Below, in pieces: positions 22,137 to 31,007 of a stretch of 33,969 nt of DNA. Position 1 is the stretch's first letter; every line of letters starts with the position of its first letter. Origin of the DNA: JACPLA01 sp964602055 (lineage in GTDB: Bacteria > Bacteroidota > Ignavibacteria > UBA10030). A program made the position numbers and the translations under genes. Under the pieces are notes generated by a model. It did no database searches and was not told the DNA's origin. It saw only the letters and a program-made list of their open reading frames with translations. Where the stretch lies: assembly GCA_964602055.1 (NCBI GenBank), contig CAZRPU010000017.1:1-33969 (forward strand), read 5' to 3'.

Positions 22137-22141
22137 AAGGA
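22137..22141 (+). promoter_or_regulatory. Ribosome-binding site for the FN3 protein
   Basis: AAGGA is 4 nt before the ATG at 22146, which begins a natural signal peptide. An earlier in-frame ATG at 22110 also has GAGG (22102-22105) before it, so a 12-residue longer product is possible. Confidence 0.5.
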
Positions 22142-22145
22142 ACAC

Positions 22146-24704
22146 ATGAACATGATTCGATTGGATCGGCCAAGGATCGTTGCGACTGCTGCCGCCCTGG
22201 CCTTGCTCTCAATTCTTCTCTCTGCTCCTTTGCGCTCCCAAGGCGTTACAAAGTGGCTTCAGGTGGGATCGATGCAAAACTGGTACTCGGAAAAAGGATG
22301 GGAAATTGAAGAAGGGAACGTGTTATCGCAGCAGTATGGTCTTCGGTGGCCTGCGCAGTATCTTTATCAGGATTTGCAGGCCGCAAAAGGATTCTGGATC
22401 GGAACGACTGATTTTGTCGATGACCGGGGAGTAAACTATCAGCACAAAGTCATTCATGTCGGCCCGCGTGTGAACGGCGATGGCGAATTCTTTCCGATCA
22501 GTTTCGATGTCTTCGCGAGATTCGAACCACCCCGCGTGTTTGTGGACGGCAGTCCGTCTTTCAGTAATCCCGAAGACCTGGCCGGTATTTCCGACACCTT
22601 GAAAGCTGATCGTGTTCTTGTCAATGTGGTCAATACGGCCATCGGGCTCACGATGACCCGGAAAATCTACGCGTTTAGCCAGCAGCATCATGATAACTAT
22701 CATATTTTCGAACTGACCTTCACGAATACCGGGAATGCCGATGCGGATCCCGATATCGAGTTTCCGGGCAAGACCTTGACGGGACTTTATTTCTATCATC
22801 AATACCGTTACTCGGTGGCCCGTGAAGTCCGTTACATCGTGAACAATTCTGCCGGCTGGGGGATCAACACCATGAATGATGCGCGGGGTCCTTGGTACCC
22901 CGACGCCCCAACGGATTTGCGGGCCCAATTCAGTTGGCACGGATACCATACCGATGCCAACCGGCCTCCTGCCGGAAGCTCTCCGAATGCTTCGACTTTC
23001 GACAACATCGGAGCTCCCATATGGAACCCCGGCCAATCGTCAGGCTTTGTCAACGCTGCCGATACGACCTGGAGACTCGGAGGAGCGCAGTTTGTCGGCA
23101 ATGTTCATCTCCACGCAGACAAATCCGCCACCGACCCGACCGACGACCCGAACCAGCCGGCAACCACTGGCTACATCGCCTCAGACGAGCCACGTACGCG
23201 TAATAACAGCCAGTTTAATACTTCCACGATGACCGACGAGTATACGCGTCTTATCGCCGCTGGACATACTCCGAGGCATGCCTGGCTCGTGATGCCCGGC
23301 GGGAATTTCACACAGCAAAATGTTATGGCGAATATCGGCGACGGCGCCCCCGGAGGCTGGTCATCCGCCAACGGGTACGGCCCTTACACACTCCTCCCGG
23401 GTCAAAGTGTGAGAATTGTTTTTGCAGAAGGCGCCAACGGACTCACGCGCGAAGAGGCGGTCCGTGTAGGAAAGAAATACAAGGACGGCCTTATCACGAC
23501 GGCGCAGAAAAATGATTCCGTTTTCCTCGGAAGGGACAGGCTTTTTGAGACATTTCGCCGGGCTCAGGCGAACTTCGCCGCGGGATATGCGATCCCTCAG
23601 CCCCCCTTTCCTCCGCGCACCTTCAACGTCAATGGCGGTGGAGACAAGATCGCTCTGACCTGGGAAGCGAGCCCGCGGGAGAGCGACAATGGATTTGTCG
23701 GCTATCGTGTCTACCGCGCGACCGGCCGATCGGACAGCACGTACCGTTTGATCTATCAAGCCGGTGGTCCGGCTCCGTCCGATCCCTCAGTGCGCTACTC
23801 CGCATCGGTGACCTATTCCTTCGACGATGTAACAGCAATCCGCGGTATCGATTACTATTACTACATTACCTCACTCGGCAGCGCTGCCGCAAATACCGGC
23901 GGGGGCATGACACCGGCCGGTGCCTTGGAGAGCAGCAGGTTCTACACCCAAACGTACACCGCCGCCAATCTCAAGCGACCGGCGGGAAGGCCTTCGGAAT
24001 GGGGCAGGGATACGATCAATGTCGCCTCGATCCTCCTGAACGGCGCCAATACAATTGAGTTCGAGCTTGCCGGCAACGCCGGTGGAAAGGCCGACGGCTT
24101 TGCCGTTACCGAGTTCTTCATCAACGTAACAAAATGGAGAAAGTCCGATTCTGCCCGCATCGCAGTCGATTCCATTGCCGTTCCTGCGACTCAACTGCCT
24201 TTGAAGTTTTATGGTGCCTCGATCGGAACGCGGCAATCCGTGGTTCTGAACCTCCCCGTGCCGACGGATACGACGGCATTCTATTGGGCCTACTTTCATG
24301 TGAGGGCCATTGATGTCATTTCGGGCGACATGGTGAAAATATACATCAACGGAACATCCGTGCCGGTGCCTTCGACCGTGATCAGCCCGTACGAAACACG
24401 AATGAAGGCAATCCGCATCGTTCCCAATCCCTATATTATTTCCTCTTCTGCCAACGTCTTGCGTTTTCCCGACAGGGCCGATCGAATCGCGTTTTTCAAC
24501 ATACCGGGGAACTGTTCCATCAAGATCTATACCGAGCTGGGGGAACTCATCAAAGAGATTGAGCACACGAACGGGACCGGTGATGATTATTGGAATTCAA
24601 CCACATCGTCAAATCAGGTTGTCGTGAGCGGCATTTATATTGTCGTGTTCAAGAACAATGATACGGGCGAGAGCATTATCAAGAAACTTGTCATCATTCG
24701 ATAG
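22146..24704 (+). CDS. Secreted FN3-domain protein with T9SS-like C-terminal domain
   Basis: The 852-residue exported protein (signal peptide about 1-30, ending LRSQ) has a large N-terminal region of unknown fold (about 31-480). A fibronectin type III domain follows (about 486-590; KIALTWEASP, GFVGYRVYRATG). A C-terminal beta domain from about 752 contains IRIVPNPYI, KIYTELGELIKEI and GIYIVVFKN, ending KKLVIIR. That tail matches the layout of Por secretion/T9SS sorting domains but lacks the usual NYPNPFNP, so it is a divergent subtype. It lies between a TonB receptor and a PorV-family protein and could be the surface partner of either. I do not recognise an enzyme motif. Nothing in the N-terminal half suggests a catalytic site by eye. 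Confidence 0.82.
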   Translation: MNMIRLDRPRIVATAAALALLSILLSAPLRSQGVTKWLQVGSMQNWYSEKGWEIEEGNVLSQQYGLRWPAQYLYQDLQAAKGFWIGTTDFVDDRGVNYQHKVIHVGPRVNGDGEFFPISFDVFARFEPPRVFVDGSPSFSNPEDLAGISDTLKADRVLVNVVNTAIGLTMTRKIYAFSQQHHDNYHIFELTFTNTGNADADPDIEFPGKTLTGLYFYHQYRYSVAREVRYIVNNSAGWGINTMNDARGPWYPDAPTDLRAQFSWHGYHTDANRPPAGSSPNASTFDNIGAPIWNPGQSSGFVNAADTTWRLGGAQFVGNVHLHADKSATDPTDDPNQPATTGYIASDEPRTRNNSQFNTSTMTDEYTRLIAAGHTPRHAWLVMPGGNFTQQNVMANIGDGAPGGWSSANGYGPYTLLPGQSVRIVFAEGANGLTREEAVRVGKKYKDGLITTAQKNDSVFLGRDRLFETFRRAQANFAAGYAIPQPPFPPRTFNVNGGGDKIALTWEASPRESDNGFVGYRVYRATGRSDSTYRLIYQAGGPAPSDPSVRYSASVTYSFDDVTAIRGIDYYYYITSLGSAAANTGGGMTPAGALESSRFYTQTYTAANLKRPAGRPSEWGRDTINVASILLNGANTIEFELAGNAGGKADGFAVTEFFINVTKWRKSDSARIAVDSIAVPATQLPLKFYGASIGTRQSVVLNLPVPTDTTAFYWAYFHVRAIDVISGDMVKIYINGTSVPVPSTVISPYETRMKAIRIVPNPYIISSSANVLRFPDRADRIAFFNIPGNCSIKIYTELGELIKEIEHTNGTGDDYWNSTTSSNQVVVSGIYIVVFKNNDTGESIIKKLVIIR

Positions 24705-24719
24705 ACGGCGGATGCTTTT

Positions 24720-25766
24720 ATGAACCGATCACTCTTTCGTTGTGTTAGCAGCTTCTCCCTGGCCTTCCTTCTCGTTTGTTCTATGTCTCCGGCACAGACC
24801 AAGAAGTTGGCACAAACCGGGATGAAGTTTCTTAATGTGGGAATGGGTGCGCGCCAGACGGCCATGGCCGAGGCATTTACTTCCCTCTCGGGAAACGCCT
24901 CATCCATGTTCTACAATACTGCCGGTATGGCATCGATCAACTCCCTGGGCGACGCAACCTTCGGCTACGTGCAGTGGATAGCGGATATCAAGCATCTGTA
25001 CGGTGCAATCGCCATCCGACCGTTCAACGGAGAGTACGGCGTCATCGGACTGACTCTCCAGTCTGTTGATTACGGAGAAATCGAGGCAACCGTCCGTGCG
25101 AACAATTCCCAGGGGTATATCGATATGGGAACCTTCAAACCGTCGGCAATGGCATTCGGCATCGGTTATGCGAAGGCCCTTTCAGACAAGTTCTCCGTCG
25201 GCGGCAACGTAAAATTTGTCTATCAGAATCTCGGTTCCGGCATTGTCGGCGCGACATTTGTACGGGACGTGATCAATGAGGATTCCTCCGTCACTCCCAC
25301 CCTGGATATCAAGAGCACGCTGGATGTGCCCGCGTTTGATTTTGGCATGCTCTATCGTACCGGCTACAAGAGCCTCACCCTGGGGGTGACCATTCGCAAT
25401 TTTGCCAGAGAGGTCGCGTATGTCCAGGAGAGCTTCCAGCTGCCCCTGACGTTCCGGATTGGCCTTTCGATGAACATGTTTGACTTCCTCGAGTTCGAAG
25501 AGGGAATGCATTCCCTTGTTCTTGCCGTGGATGCTGAGCATCCCCGCGATTATCCGGAGATAATTCGTGTAGGGGCCGAATATGTCTTTGAGCAAACTGT
25601 TTCGGTTCGAGCGGGTCTCGTATCCCCCGCTGATGAATATTCGTTTTCCTTTGGTCTCGGAGTGCAGCAATCGTTCGAAGGAACGTCTTTTGGACTCGAT
25701 TACGCCTATACGCCGTTCGGAGTGTTTTCATCAGTCAGTCGACTTTCATTACGGATCGGTTTCTGA
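24720..25766 (+). CDS. PorV/PorQ-family outer-membrane protein
   Basis: The 348-residue protein has a signal peptide (about 1-26, ending MSPAQ) and the family's N-terminal signature: GMKFLNVGMGARQTAMAEAF followed by ASSMFYNTAGMA. The rest is an amphipathic beta-barrel ending in LSLRIGF with terminal phenylalanine. PorV-type barrels (FadL-like) collect T9SS substrates at the outer membrane and pass them to the attachment complex; family members also occur as paralogs next to particular cargo. Here it directly follows the FN3 protein with a T9SS-like tail (15-bp gap), which suggests a dedicated shuttle. It is followed one base later by the lipoprotein gene, so the two are translationally coupled. 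Confidence 0.88.
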   Translation: MNRSLFRCVSSFSLAFLLVCSMSPAQTKKLAQTGMKFLNVGMGARQTAMAEAFTSLSGNASSMFYNTAGMASINSLGDATFGYVQWIADIKHLYGAIAIRPFNGEYGVIGLTLQSVDYGEIEATVRANNSQGYIDMGTFKPSAMAFGIGYAKALSDKFSVGGNVKFVYQNLGSGIVGATFVRDVINEDSSVTPTLDIKSTLDVPAFDFGMLYRTGYKSLTLGVTIRNFAREVAYVQESFQLPLTFRIGLSMNMFDFLEFEEGMHSLVLAVDAEHPRDYPEIIRVGAEYVFEQTVSVRAGLVSPADEYSFSFGLGVQQSFEGTSFGLDYAYTPFGVFSSVSRLSLRIGF

Positions 25767-25767
25767 C

Positions 25768-27018
25768 ATGAATTCCAGCACATATCAAACCCGGAACGCT
25801 CGCTTCCTGCAACAATGGACAGGATTCTTTCTTGCGGCTGTGGTTCTCTCGACCTTCGGATGCGTGGATGAAAAAGAGCCAAGCCTGTTCGACCCCAACG
25901 GAAGCTTCAGTTCGCCCCCGGTTCTCAGCCTGCTTGCTCCCGCGGACAGCGCTCAAGCCGGCGTCGACACTCTCACGATTACCGGATCCAATTTTTCTTC
26001 TGTGCCGGGGAACAACGTTACATTTTTCAATTCGACGCTCGCAACCCCACTTCAAGCCAGCTCCACGGCCCTTTTGATCAAAGCACCGCTCGTAATCGGT
26101 GATAGCGTTGCTATCCGTGTCGGTGTGCGCAATTCGGTCGTGTTGAGCAATACCCTCGTGTACAAGCTCCGTCCAGCGGTTGAGCTCTTCGGACTTCTCG
26201 GTCAGTCCGACCTTGCAAATTCGCTGATGGTCAGCTCAACGGGGGATGTCTATGTTTCTATCAGCGTGGGTGGAACAGGACAAGGCATTCGAAGAATAGC
26301 GCCTGACGGGACTGTGAACTTTTATGCGCCGGACACAACCGGAGTCACCGGATGGAGCGGATTGAAATTCGGTCCCGGAGGGTATCTCTATGGTGCGCGC
26401 GGTATTCGCGCAATTTATCGCTTTCCTCCCGGAGGCGGAAGCCCGGCGTTCAATCCCTGGGTTGCGTTCCCCTCCGGCGTTACGATCAACGATATCGACT
26501 TTGATCAAAACCAGATTCTTTGGGCCGCAGGGAGCAACACCTCGAGCATCACCAACGCCCGTGTCTACAGCGTGTCTCAAACACCGGTGACAAAATCATT
26601 CCCCTTTGCCGCAACAGTCCGGTCGCTGAGAGTTTTCGGATCCTATTTATACATGGCAGCGCTGGAAAATTCCAAATGGGGAATCTGGCGCGCACAGATA
26701 GCCGCCGACAGTCTCAGAACCCCGGAATTGTACTTTGATTTCGATGCCGCTTTCTCTTCCTTGGGTTACACCCCTCAGGGTATTACTTTTTCTTCGAATG
26801 GCGATCTTTATATCGCAACCGAGGCTCCCGCCGGTTTCGTTGTGGTGACGAGTTCCCAAAATGTGATTGTACCCTATGGGGATTACAAAGCGCTTTTTGG
26901 AACCGCAGTTAAATATCTGGCCTGGGGAACAGGAACAAAGCTCTATGCGGCAACCGCCGGAGGAGTTTTGCTCAGAATTGAAGCACGAAGAACTGGTGCG
27001 CCTTACTTTGGACCCTGA
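25768..27018 (+). CDS. Lipoprotein with IPT/TIG domain and beta-propeller
   Basis: The 416-residue protein has an N-terminal hydrophobic segment and lipobox-like STFGC (C32). The residues after the cysteine, VDEKE, are acidic and resemble the surface-export signal of Bacteroidota lipoproteins. Residues about 49-130 form an IPT/TIG Ig-like domain (LTITGSNFSSVPGNNVTF). Residues about 145-410 look like an NHL/SMP-30-type propeller with repeated blades (SSTGDVYVSI, GPGGYLYGA, SSNGDLYIAT). It is probably a surface-exposed binding lipoprotein that works with the preceding receptor and barrel. The start is ATG at 25768, one base after the PorV-family stop; the frame is open for 62 codons further upstream, but that part overlaps the barrel gene and has no signal peptide. 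Confidence 0.8.
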   Translation: MNSSTYQTRNARFLQQWTGFFLAAVVLSTFGCVDEKEPSLFDPNGSFSSPPVLSLLAPADSAQAGVDTLTITGSNFSSVPGNNVTFFNSTLATPLQASSTALLIKAPLVIGDSVAIRVGVRNSVVLSNTLVYKLRPAVELFGLLGQSDLANSLMVSSTGDVYVSISVGGTGQGIRRIAPDGTVNFYAPDTTGVTGWSGLKFGPGGYLYGARGIRAIYRFPPGGGSPAFNPWVAFPSGVTINDIDFDQNQILWAAGSNTSSITNARVYSVSQTPVTKSFPFAATVRSLRVFGSYLYMAALENSKWGIWRAQIAADSLRTPELYFDFDAAFSSLGYTPQGITFSSNGDLYIATEAPAGFVVVTSSQNVIVPYGDYKALFGTAVKYLAWGTGTKLYAATAGGVLLRIEARRTGAPYFGP

Positions 27019-27036
27019 TAATGTTGTATAAATTTG
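27007..27036 (+). promoter_or_regulatory. Putative Bacteroidota-type promoter (TTTG-N18-TAAATTTG)
   Basis: TTTG at 27007-27010 and TAAATTTG at 27029-27036 match the -33 TTTG and -7 TAnnTTTG elements of the Bacteroidota housekeeping sigma factor, 18 bp apart. The upstream element overlaps the end of the lipoprotein gene. The expected start near 27040 leaves a leader of about 45 nt with AAGGAG at 27073-27078, 6 nt before the next ATG. Confidence 0.5.
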
Positions 27037-27084
27037 TTACTTTAATAAATCACCGTTCTACCACAACTACATAAGGAGAGCAAC

Positions 27085-28497
27085 ATGAGACTATTGAGAA
27101 CAATTGGCGTCTCTTTTGTTCTTTTGTCAGTTGCCGTTGCGTTGTCATGGAGCCAGGTTCGGTACATCGAACGGTTTCCATTCCCCGACACAACGACCAT
27201 AAAGCCCTGGGGTACCACCAAAATGCCGTTTGGCGTACTCAACGTGGGCATTGGTGTTGACCCCGAAGGCAAGGTGTGGATCCAACCGTATACAACGACT
27301 GGTGTGGACTCTATCCTTGCAGACACGATGGGTTACAGGGCTGTGCGTCCCGTCTATGTGTTGAAACCCGATGGTACGCCTGCAAGTTTTTCCCCCATCA
27401 AAGTCCTCACTGGTCCGAACGAAGCCGGAACGACGGTCACAGACACCCTCGAAGGCAGGTTGGGGTATGGCGCAGCAATCGACCCGTCCACAGGTCATTT
27501 TGTAGCGGCCTGGGGTAATCTAACGCGGAAGCCGGGTGCGTTGTTCTGGAAGATCAATTACAAGACCGGCGCAGGTGTGAGAAGGACCCTTGGTCCTACA
27601 GGCATCGGAACAAATTCACCGGCATCCGTTGCGGTGAATGATGCCGGGGAAGCATACATTGCCGGCGTCATTGGTGGACTCCCGGGAGTAATCCTCAACG
27701 CTGACTTCACTGTTGCATCACAGTTCACAGCGAGTAATCCTGATTTCGGACGTGCCATTGCCGTGTCGAGAAACGGGAACGATGTGTATGTGCCGAGGTT
27801 CACCCTATACAAGACCTACGTGTACCATAGCAACAACGGGTCGCTTGGACCTTATGCGCTGCAAGACAGCATTCTTTTAGGCGCTTCGGTCGAATCCATC
27901 GCCATACACCCGACGACCGGACATGTCTGGATGAGTGCCGATCGAAGGTCAACGCGCGACACTCTGGTGTTCAACCGCACCTGGTCGAAGAACTGGTTCT
28001 ATGCGTATGATCCCGTCGGCAAAGCGCTCGTCGACAGTTTCAGCGTTTTGAACGATTCTCACGGCAATATCCTTTGGGATACGACGGCAACAGGTCCGCT
28101 CCCGCGCGGGATGGCGTTCAGCCCCACCGGCGATACGATCTATGTCGCCCACTTTGACGCCTCCACCGTTCCTGTGATTCACCGCTTCATCCGCATGGAT
28201 CCCACGTCGGTGAAGAGAGTCGATGGAGTTCCTTCAGGATTCGAACTGAGCCAGAATTACCCGAATCCGTTCAATCCTTCGACGGAGATCAGTTTTTCTG
28301 TTACTGAGTCGGGACCGACAACGCTCATTGTTTATGACATGCTTGGGCGTGCCGTTCGCGGATTGGTCAATGGAAACCTCGATCGAGGTTCGTACAAGAT
28401 TACGTTCAATGCAGGAAACCTCTCCTCAGGGACGTATATTTACGTTCTGACATCCGGGTCATCCCGCCTGACAAAGAAGATGGTTCTGATGAAGTAG
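27085..28497 (+). CDS. Secreted beta-propeller-like protein with T9SS type A sorting tail
   Basis: The 470-residue protein has a signal peptide (about 1-23, ending LSWSQ). Residues about 50-370 repeat propeller-like blades (GVDPEGKVWIQP, AIDPSTGHFVAAWG, AIHPTTGHVWMS, AFSPTGDTIYVA). The C-terminal domain, from about residue 387, has the canonical T9SS layout: SQNYPNPFNPSTEISF, then VYDMLGRAV, SSGTYIYVLTSG and a final KKMVLMK. It is expected to be exported and anchored at the cell surface by T9SS. The start is ATG at 27085 with a strong ribosome-binding site. The likely own promoter at 27007-27036 separates it from the receptor cluster. The molecular role of the propeller is unknown. Confidence 0.85.
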   Translation: MRLLRTIGVSFVLLSVAVALSWSQVRYIERFPFPDTTTIKPWGTTKMPFGVLNVGIGVDPEGKVWIQPYTTTGVDSILADTMGYRAVRPVYVLKPDGTPASFSPIKVLTGPNEAGTTVTDTLEGRLGYGAAIDPSTGHFVAAWGNLTRKPGALFWKINYKTGAGVRRTLGPTGIGTNSPASVAVNDAGEAYIAGVIGGLPGVILNADFTVASQFTASNPDFGRAIAVSRNGNDVYVPRFTLYKTYVYHSNNGSLGPYALQDSILLGASVESIAIHPTTGHVWMSADRRSTRDTLVFNRTWSKNWFYAYDPVGKALVDSFSVLNDSHGNILWDTTATGPLPRGMAFSPTGDTIYVAHFDASTVPVIHRFIRMDPTSVKRVDGVPSGFELSQNYPNPFNPSTEISFSVTESGPTTLIVYDMLGRAVRGLVNGNLDRGSYKITFNAGNLSSGTYIYVLTSGSSRLTKKMVLMK

Positions 28498-28517
28498 GGT
28501 TTCATTCTTCAGCACTT

Positions 28518-28554
28518 CAGGGAGGCACCTGCCACAACGCGGGTGCCTCCGCTG
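28518..28554 (+). terminator. Hairpin between the propeller and GHL10 genes (possible terminator)
   Basis: GGAGGCACC (28521-28529) and GGTGCCTCC (28542-28550) are perfect complements. CAG/CTG pairing adds three more base pairs across a one-base bulge, with a 12-nt loop. No T-run follows (only GTTTC), so it is a weak intrinsic terminator or an mRNA processing or stabilising hairpin that sets the expression ratio of the flanking genes. It also makes an in-frame upstream start at 28543 unlikely. Confidence 0.45.
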
Positions 28555-28584
28555 TTTCAACCCTTCACTTCTATCAGAGATACC

Positions 28585-30975
28585 ATGAGAATCCCTCCTT
28601 TTTCGCGCGAGACCGCGCTGCTGTTTCTTGCGATGACCGTTTTCTTGAATTGTCCTCTCGAGAGCCAGAACCTTCCGAAGCGTGAGTTCCGAGGCGCGTG
28701 GATAGCGACGGTGACGAATCTCGACTGGCCGACCTCCACCCAGCTCGATGTGGCAACGCAGCAAACTCAGCTCATAACCCTCCTCGACAGCCTGAGTAAT
28801 GCCGGCATCAACAGCGTGTTGTTTCAGATCCGCCCCGAATGTGACGCCTTGTATGCTTCTCCGTATGAGCCGTGGTCGTACTGGCTTACCGGAACGCAGG
28901 GAAGAACTCCGCTGCCGTACTATGACCCCCTGGAACTTGCCGTCTCTGAAGCCCACAAGCGCGGGATGGAACTCCACGCGTGGTTTAACCCCTACCGGTC
29001 TGTGCGGGTGATCGGATCCTACACAGTGTCGGGCATCCATGTTTCGGAGGTGCATCCCGCATGGAACATTGCCATCGGTTCGTTCAAGTTCCTCGATCCC
29101 GGTCTTCAGGCGGTGAGAGACTACGTTGCGATGATCGTGACCGACGTGGTTCGCCGCTACGACCTGGATGGCGTTCATTTTGACGACTATTTTTATCCTT
29201 ACAGCGGCATCACCAATCAGGATGACGCGACGTTTGCAACTTACCCGCGGGGATTCTCCGATCGGGCAGCCTGGAGACGGGACAACGTCAACTTGCTTGT
29301 GGCTCAGGTGTACGATAGCATCCAGGCGGTGAAACCGTACGTAAAATTCGGCATCAGCCCTTTTGGAATCTGGAGGACCGGATATCCATCGACGGCTGTC
29401 AGAACTCTTTCTGCCTATGACGACATCTATTGCGACGCCATTGCATGGCTCCAGAACAAGACAATTGATTATCTGACCCCGCAACTGTATTGGGGCATTG
29501 GCAGTCAAACGAGTCCGAGTTCTCCGCGAAACACCGATTACAGCCTCCTCATGCCCTGGTGGGCAGATTCGGTTGCCGCAAACGGGAGACATTTCTATCC
29601 GGGGCATATTTTCGGCGCATCGTATTCCAATGCGGAGCTTCCCAATCAGGTGGCACTCAACCGGGCAAATCCCAAAACCGGGGGAAGCGTTTTCTTTCGA
29701 GCATCATTTCTTCGCGGAAACGACTTCGGGTTCGCCGACAGCCTTAAGAGGAATCTGTATCGCCACCCTGCACTGCCGCCTTCCATGGGTTGGAAAGATA
29801 CGCTCGTACCCAACCCACCGTTGAATGCGCGCTACGAACGGACGGGACTTGCCGGCCCGGCTTCCCTTGTTTGGGATGTTCCCCCAACTGCGGCCGACGA
29901 CGATAGCGCCTCCCGTTACGTGGTGTACCGCTTTACAACTGCATCTCCCGTTCAAGCCGACTATGACAATTCCTCCCATATCCTCTCCGTGGCGGGAAGC
30001 AGGGCAACTACTCCCAGCATCCCGGACCCGCCCGGAACATACTATTACAGCGTTTCAGCCCTGGATCGGAATTGGAATGAGAGCGTGCCGACTTCTATCG
30101 TGGCCGTTTCTCCGCCACCCGTTCCCATCCTGGCTTCGTTTCCCGACTCAGCGCTCGATGTCCCTCCACAGGTTGCATTGACATGGAACTCCTCCACGCT
30201 GGCATCAAGCTACGTCCTTCAGGTGGATGAGGATCCGGGGTTTGCTGCTCCGTTGTCCTTCCAAACAGGGACCTCGGACACGACGTATATCGCCGGCGGA
30301 TTCGAAGGGCAGAAAAGGTATCACTGGAGAGTCCGGGCGGGAAACGCCGGGGGATACAGTTCTTTTTCACCAGGCTGGAGCTTTACAACCGGATTCCCGG
30401 CGACGACGATTCCCGCGATCCCGGAGAACTATATGTCGAATGTCGGTCCCGTAAATCCCCTCTTCGCATGGCACTCTTCGGCAGCCGCCGACTCTTATCG
30501 CTTTCAGCTGGCGGCAAGTTATGATTTCCTGGCGATGGTTCTGGATACCTCGGGTATCACCGATACAACCATCACCGCGCTCAATCTGCAGGGGAACAAG
30601 ATCTATTCGTGGAGAGTCGCCGGAACAAATGCCATAGGAACAAGCCTCTGGTCGCAGATCTTTCAGTTCCGGACAGCTCCCATCAGCCTGGTTGAGGGCA
30701 CCGGACCTGCGCCTTCATTCGGGCTCGAACAGAATTATCCCAACCCCTTCAATGCATCGACCCAGGTCCGCTTTGCTCTCGCAGAAGCGGGAATGACAAG
30801 ACTTGCGGTGTATGACATGCTCGGACGGGAAGTTGCTGTACTCGTCGAAGCCGAGAAAAATGCCGGAATCCACACGGTGCGTTTTCAGACTGCCGATCTT
30901 CCTTCCGGAGTCTATTTCTATGTGCTGACATCCGGAAATTTCCGGCAAGCGCGGAAAATGCTGCTCCTGCGATAA
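28585..30975 (+). CDS. GHL10 (DUF187, DigH-like) glycoside hydrolase with FN3 repeats and T9SS tail, copy 1
   Basis: The 796-residue secreted protein has a signal peptide (about 1-28) and a glycosyl-hydrolase-like 10 catalytic domain (about 32-400; Pfam PF02638). Visible motifs are EFRGAWIATVTNLDWP, AGINSVLFQIRPECDALY, GMELHAWFNPYR, the acidic DGVHFDDYFYPY (195-206) and YLTPQLYWGIG. This family includes E. coli DigH (YddW), which cleaves peptide-free peptidoglycan. Three Ig/FN3-like segments follow, the first near 422 (PASLVWDVPP). The T9SS tail (about 712-796) has EQNYPNPFNASTQVRF, YDMLGREVAVL and ends RKMLLLR. The start is ATG at 28585; the frame is open from 28543, but that lies in a hairpin and adds no signal peptide. 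A close paralog follows after 32 bp. The true substrate is not determined by sequence. Confidence 0.88.
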   Translation: MRIPPFSRETALLFLAMTVFLNCPLESQNLPKREFRGAWIATVTNLDWPTSTQLDVATQQTQLITLLDSLSNAGINSVLFQIRPECDALYASPYEPWSYWLTGTQGRTPLPYYDPLELAVSEAHKRGMELHAWFNPYRSVRVIGSYTVSGIHVSEVHPAWNIAIGSFKFLDPGLQAVRDYVAMIVTDVVRRYDLDGVHFDDYFYPYSGITNQDDATFATYPRGFSDRAAWRRDNVNLLVAQVYDSIQAVKPYVKFGISPFGIWRTGYPSTAVRTLSAYDDIYCDAIAWLQNKTIDYLTPQLYWGIGSQTSPSSPRNTDYSLLMPWWADSVAANGRHFYPGHIFGASYSNAELPNQVALNRANPKTGGSVFFRASFLRGNDFGFADSLKRNLYRHPALPPSMGWKDTLVPNPPLNARYERTGLAGPASLVWDVPPTAADDDSASRYVVYRFTTASPVQADYDNSSHILSVAGSRATTPSIPDPPGTYYYSVSALDRNWNESVPTSIVAVSPPPVPILASFPDSALDVPPQVALTWNSSTLASSYVLQVDEDPGFAAPLSFQTGTSDTTYIAGGFEGQKRYHWRVRAGNAGGYSSFSPGWSFTTGFPATTIPAIPENYMSNVGPVNPLFAWHSSAAADSYRFQLAASYDFLAMVLDTSGITDTTITALNLQGNKIYSWRVAGTNAIGTSLWSQIFQFRTAPISLVEGTGPAPSFGLEQNYPNPFNASTQVRFALAEAGMTRLAVYDMLGREVAVLVEAEKNAGIHTVRFQTADLPSGVYFYVLTSGNFRQARKMLLLR

Positions 30976-31007
30976 CGCCACATGCGCCTATCAAGGAAAT
31001 CAACTCC

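Noticed and set aside
25582..25767. 62-codon N-terminal extension of the propeller lipoprotein
   Set aside because: It overlaps the PorV-family gene in another frame and would bury the signal peptide; ATG 25768 is immediately after the upstream stop.
28459..29607. 382-codon minus-strand open frame opposite GHL10 copy 1
   Set aside because: Antisense of a conserved catalytic domain; a similar shadow appears opposite copy 2 (31257-32132) simply because the two genes are paralogs.
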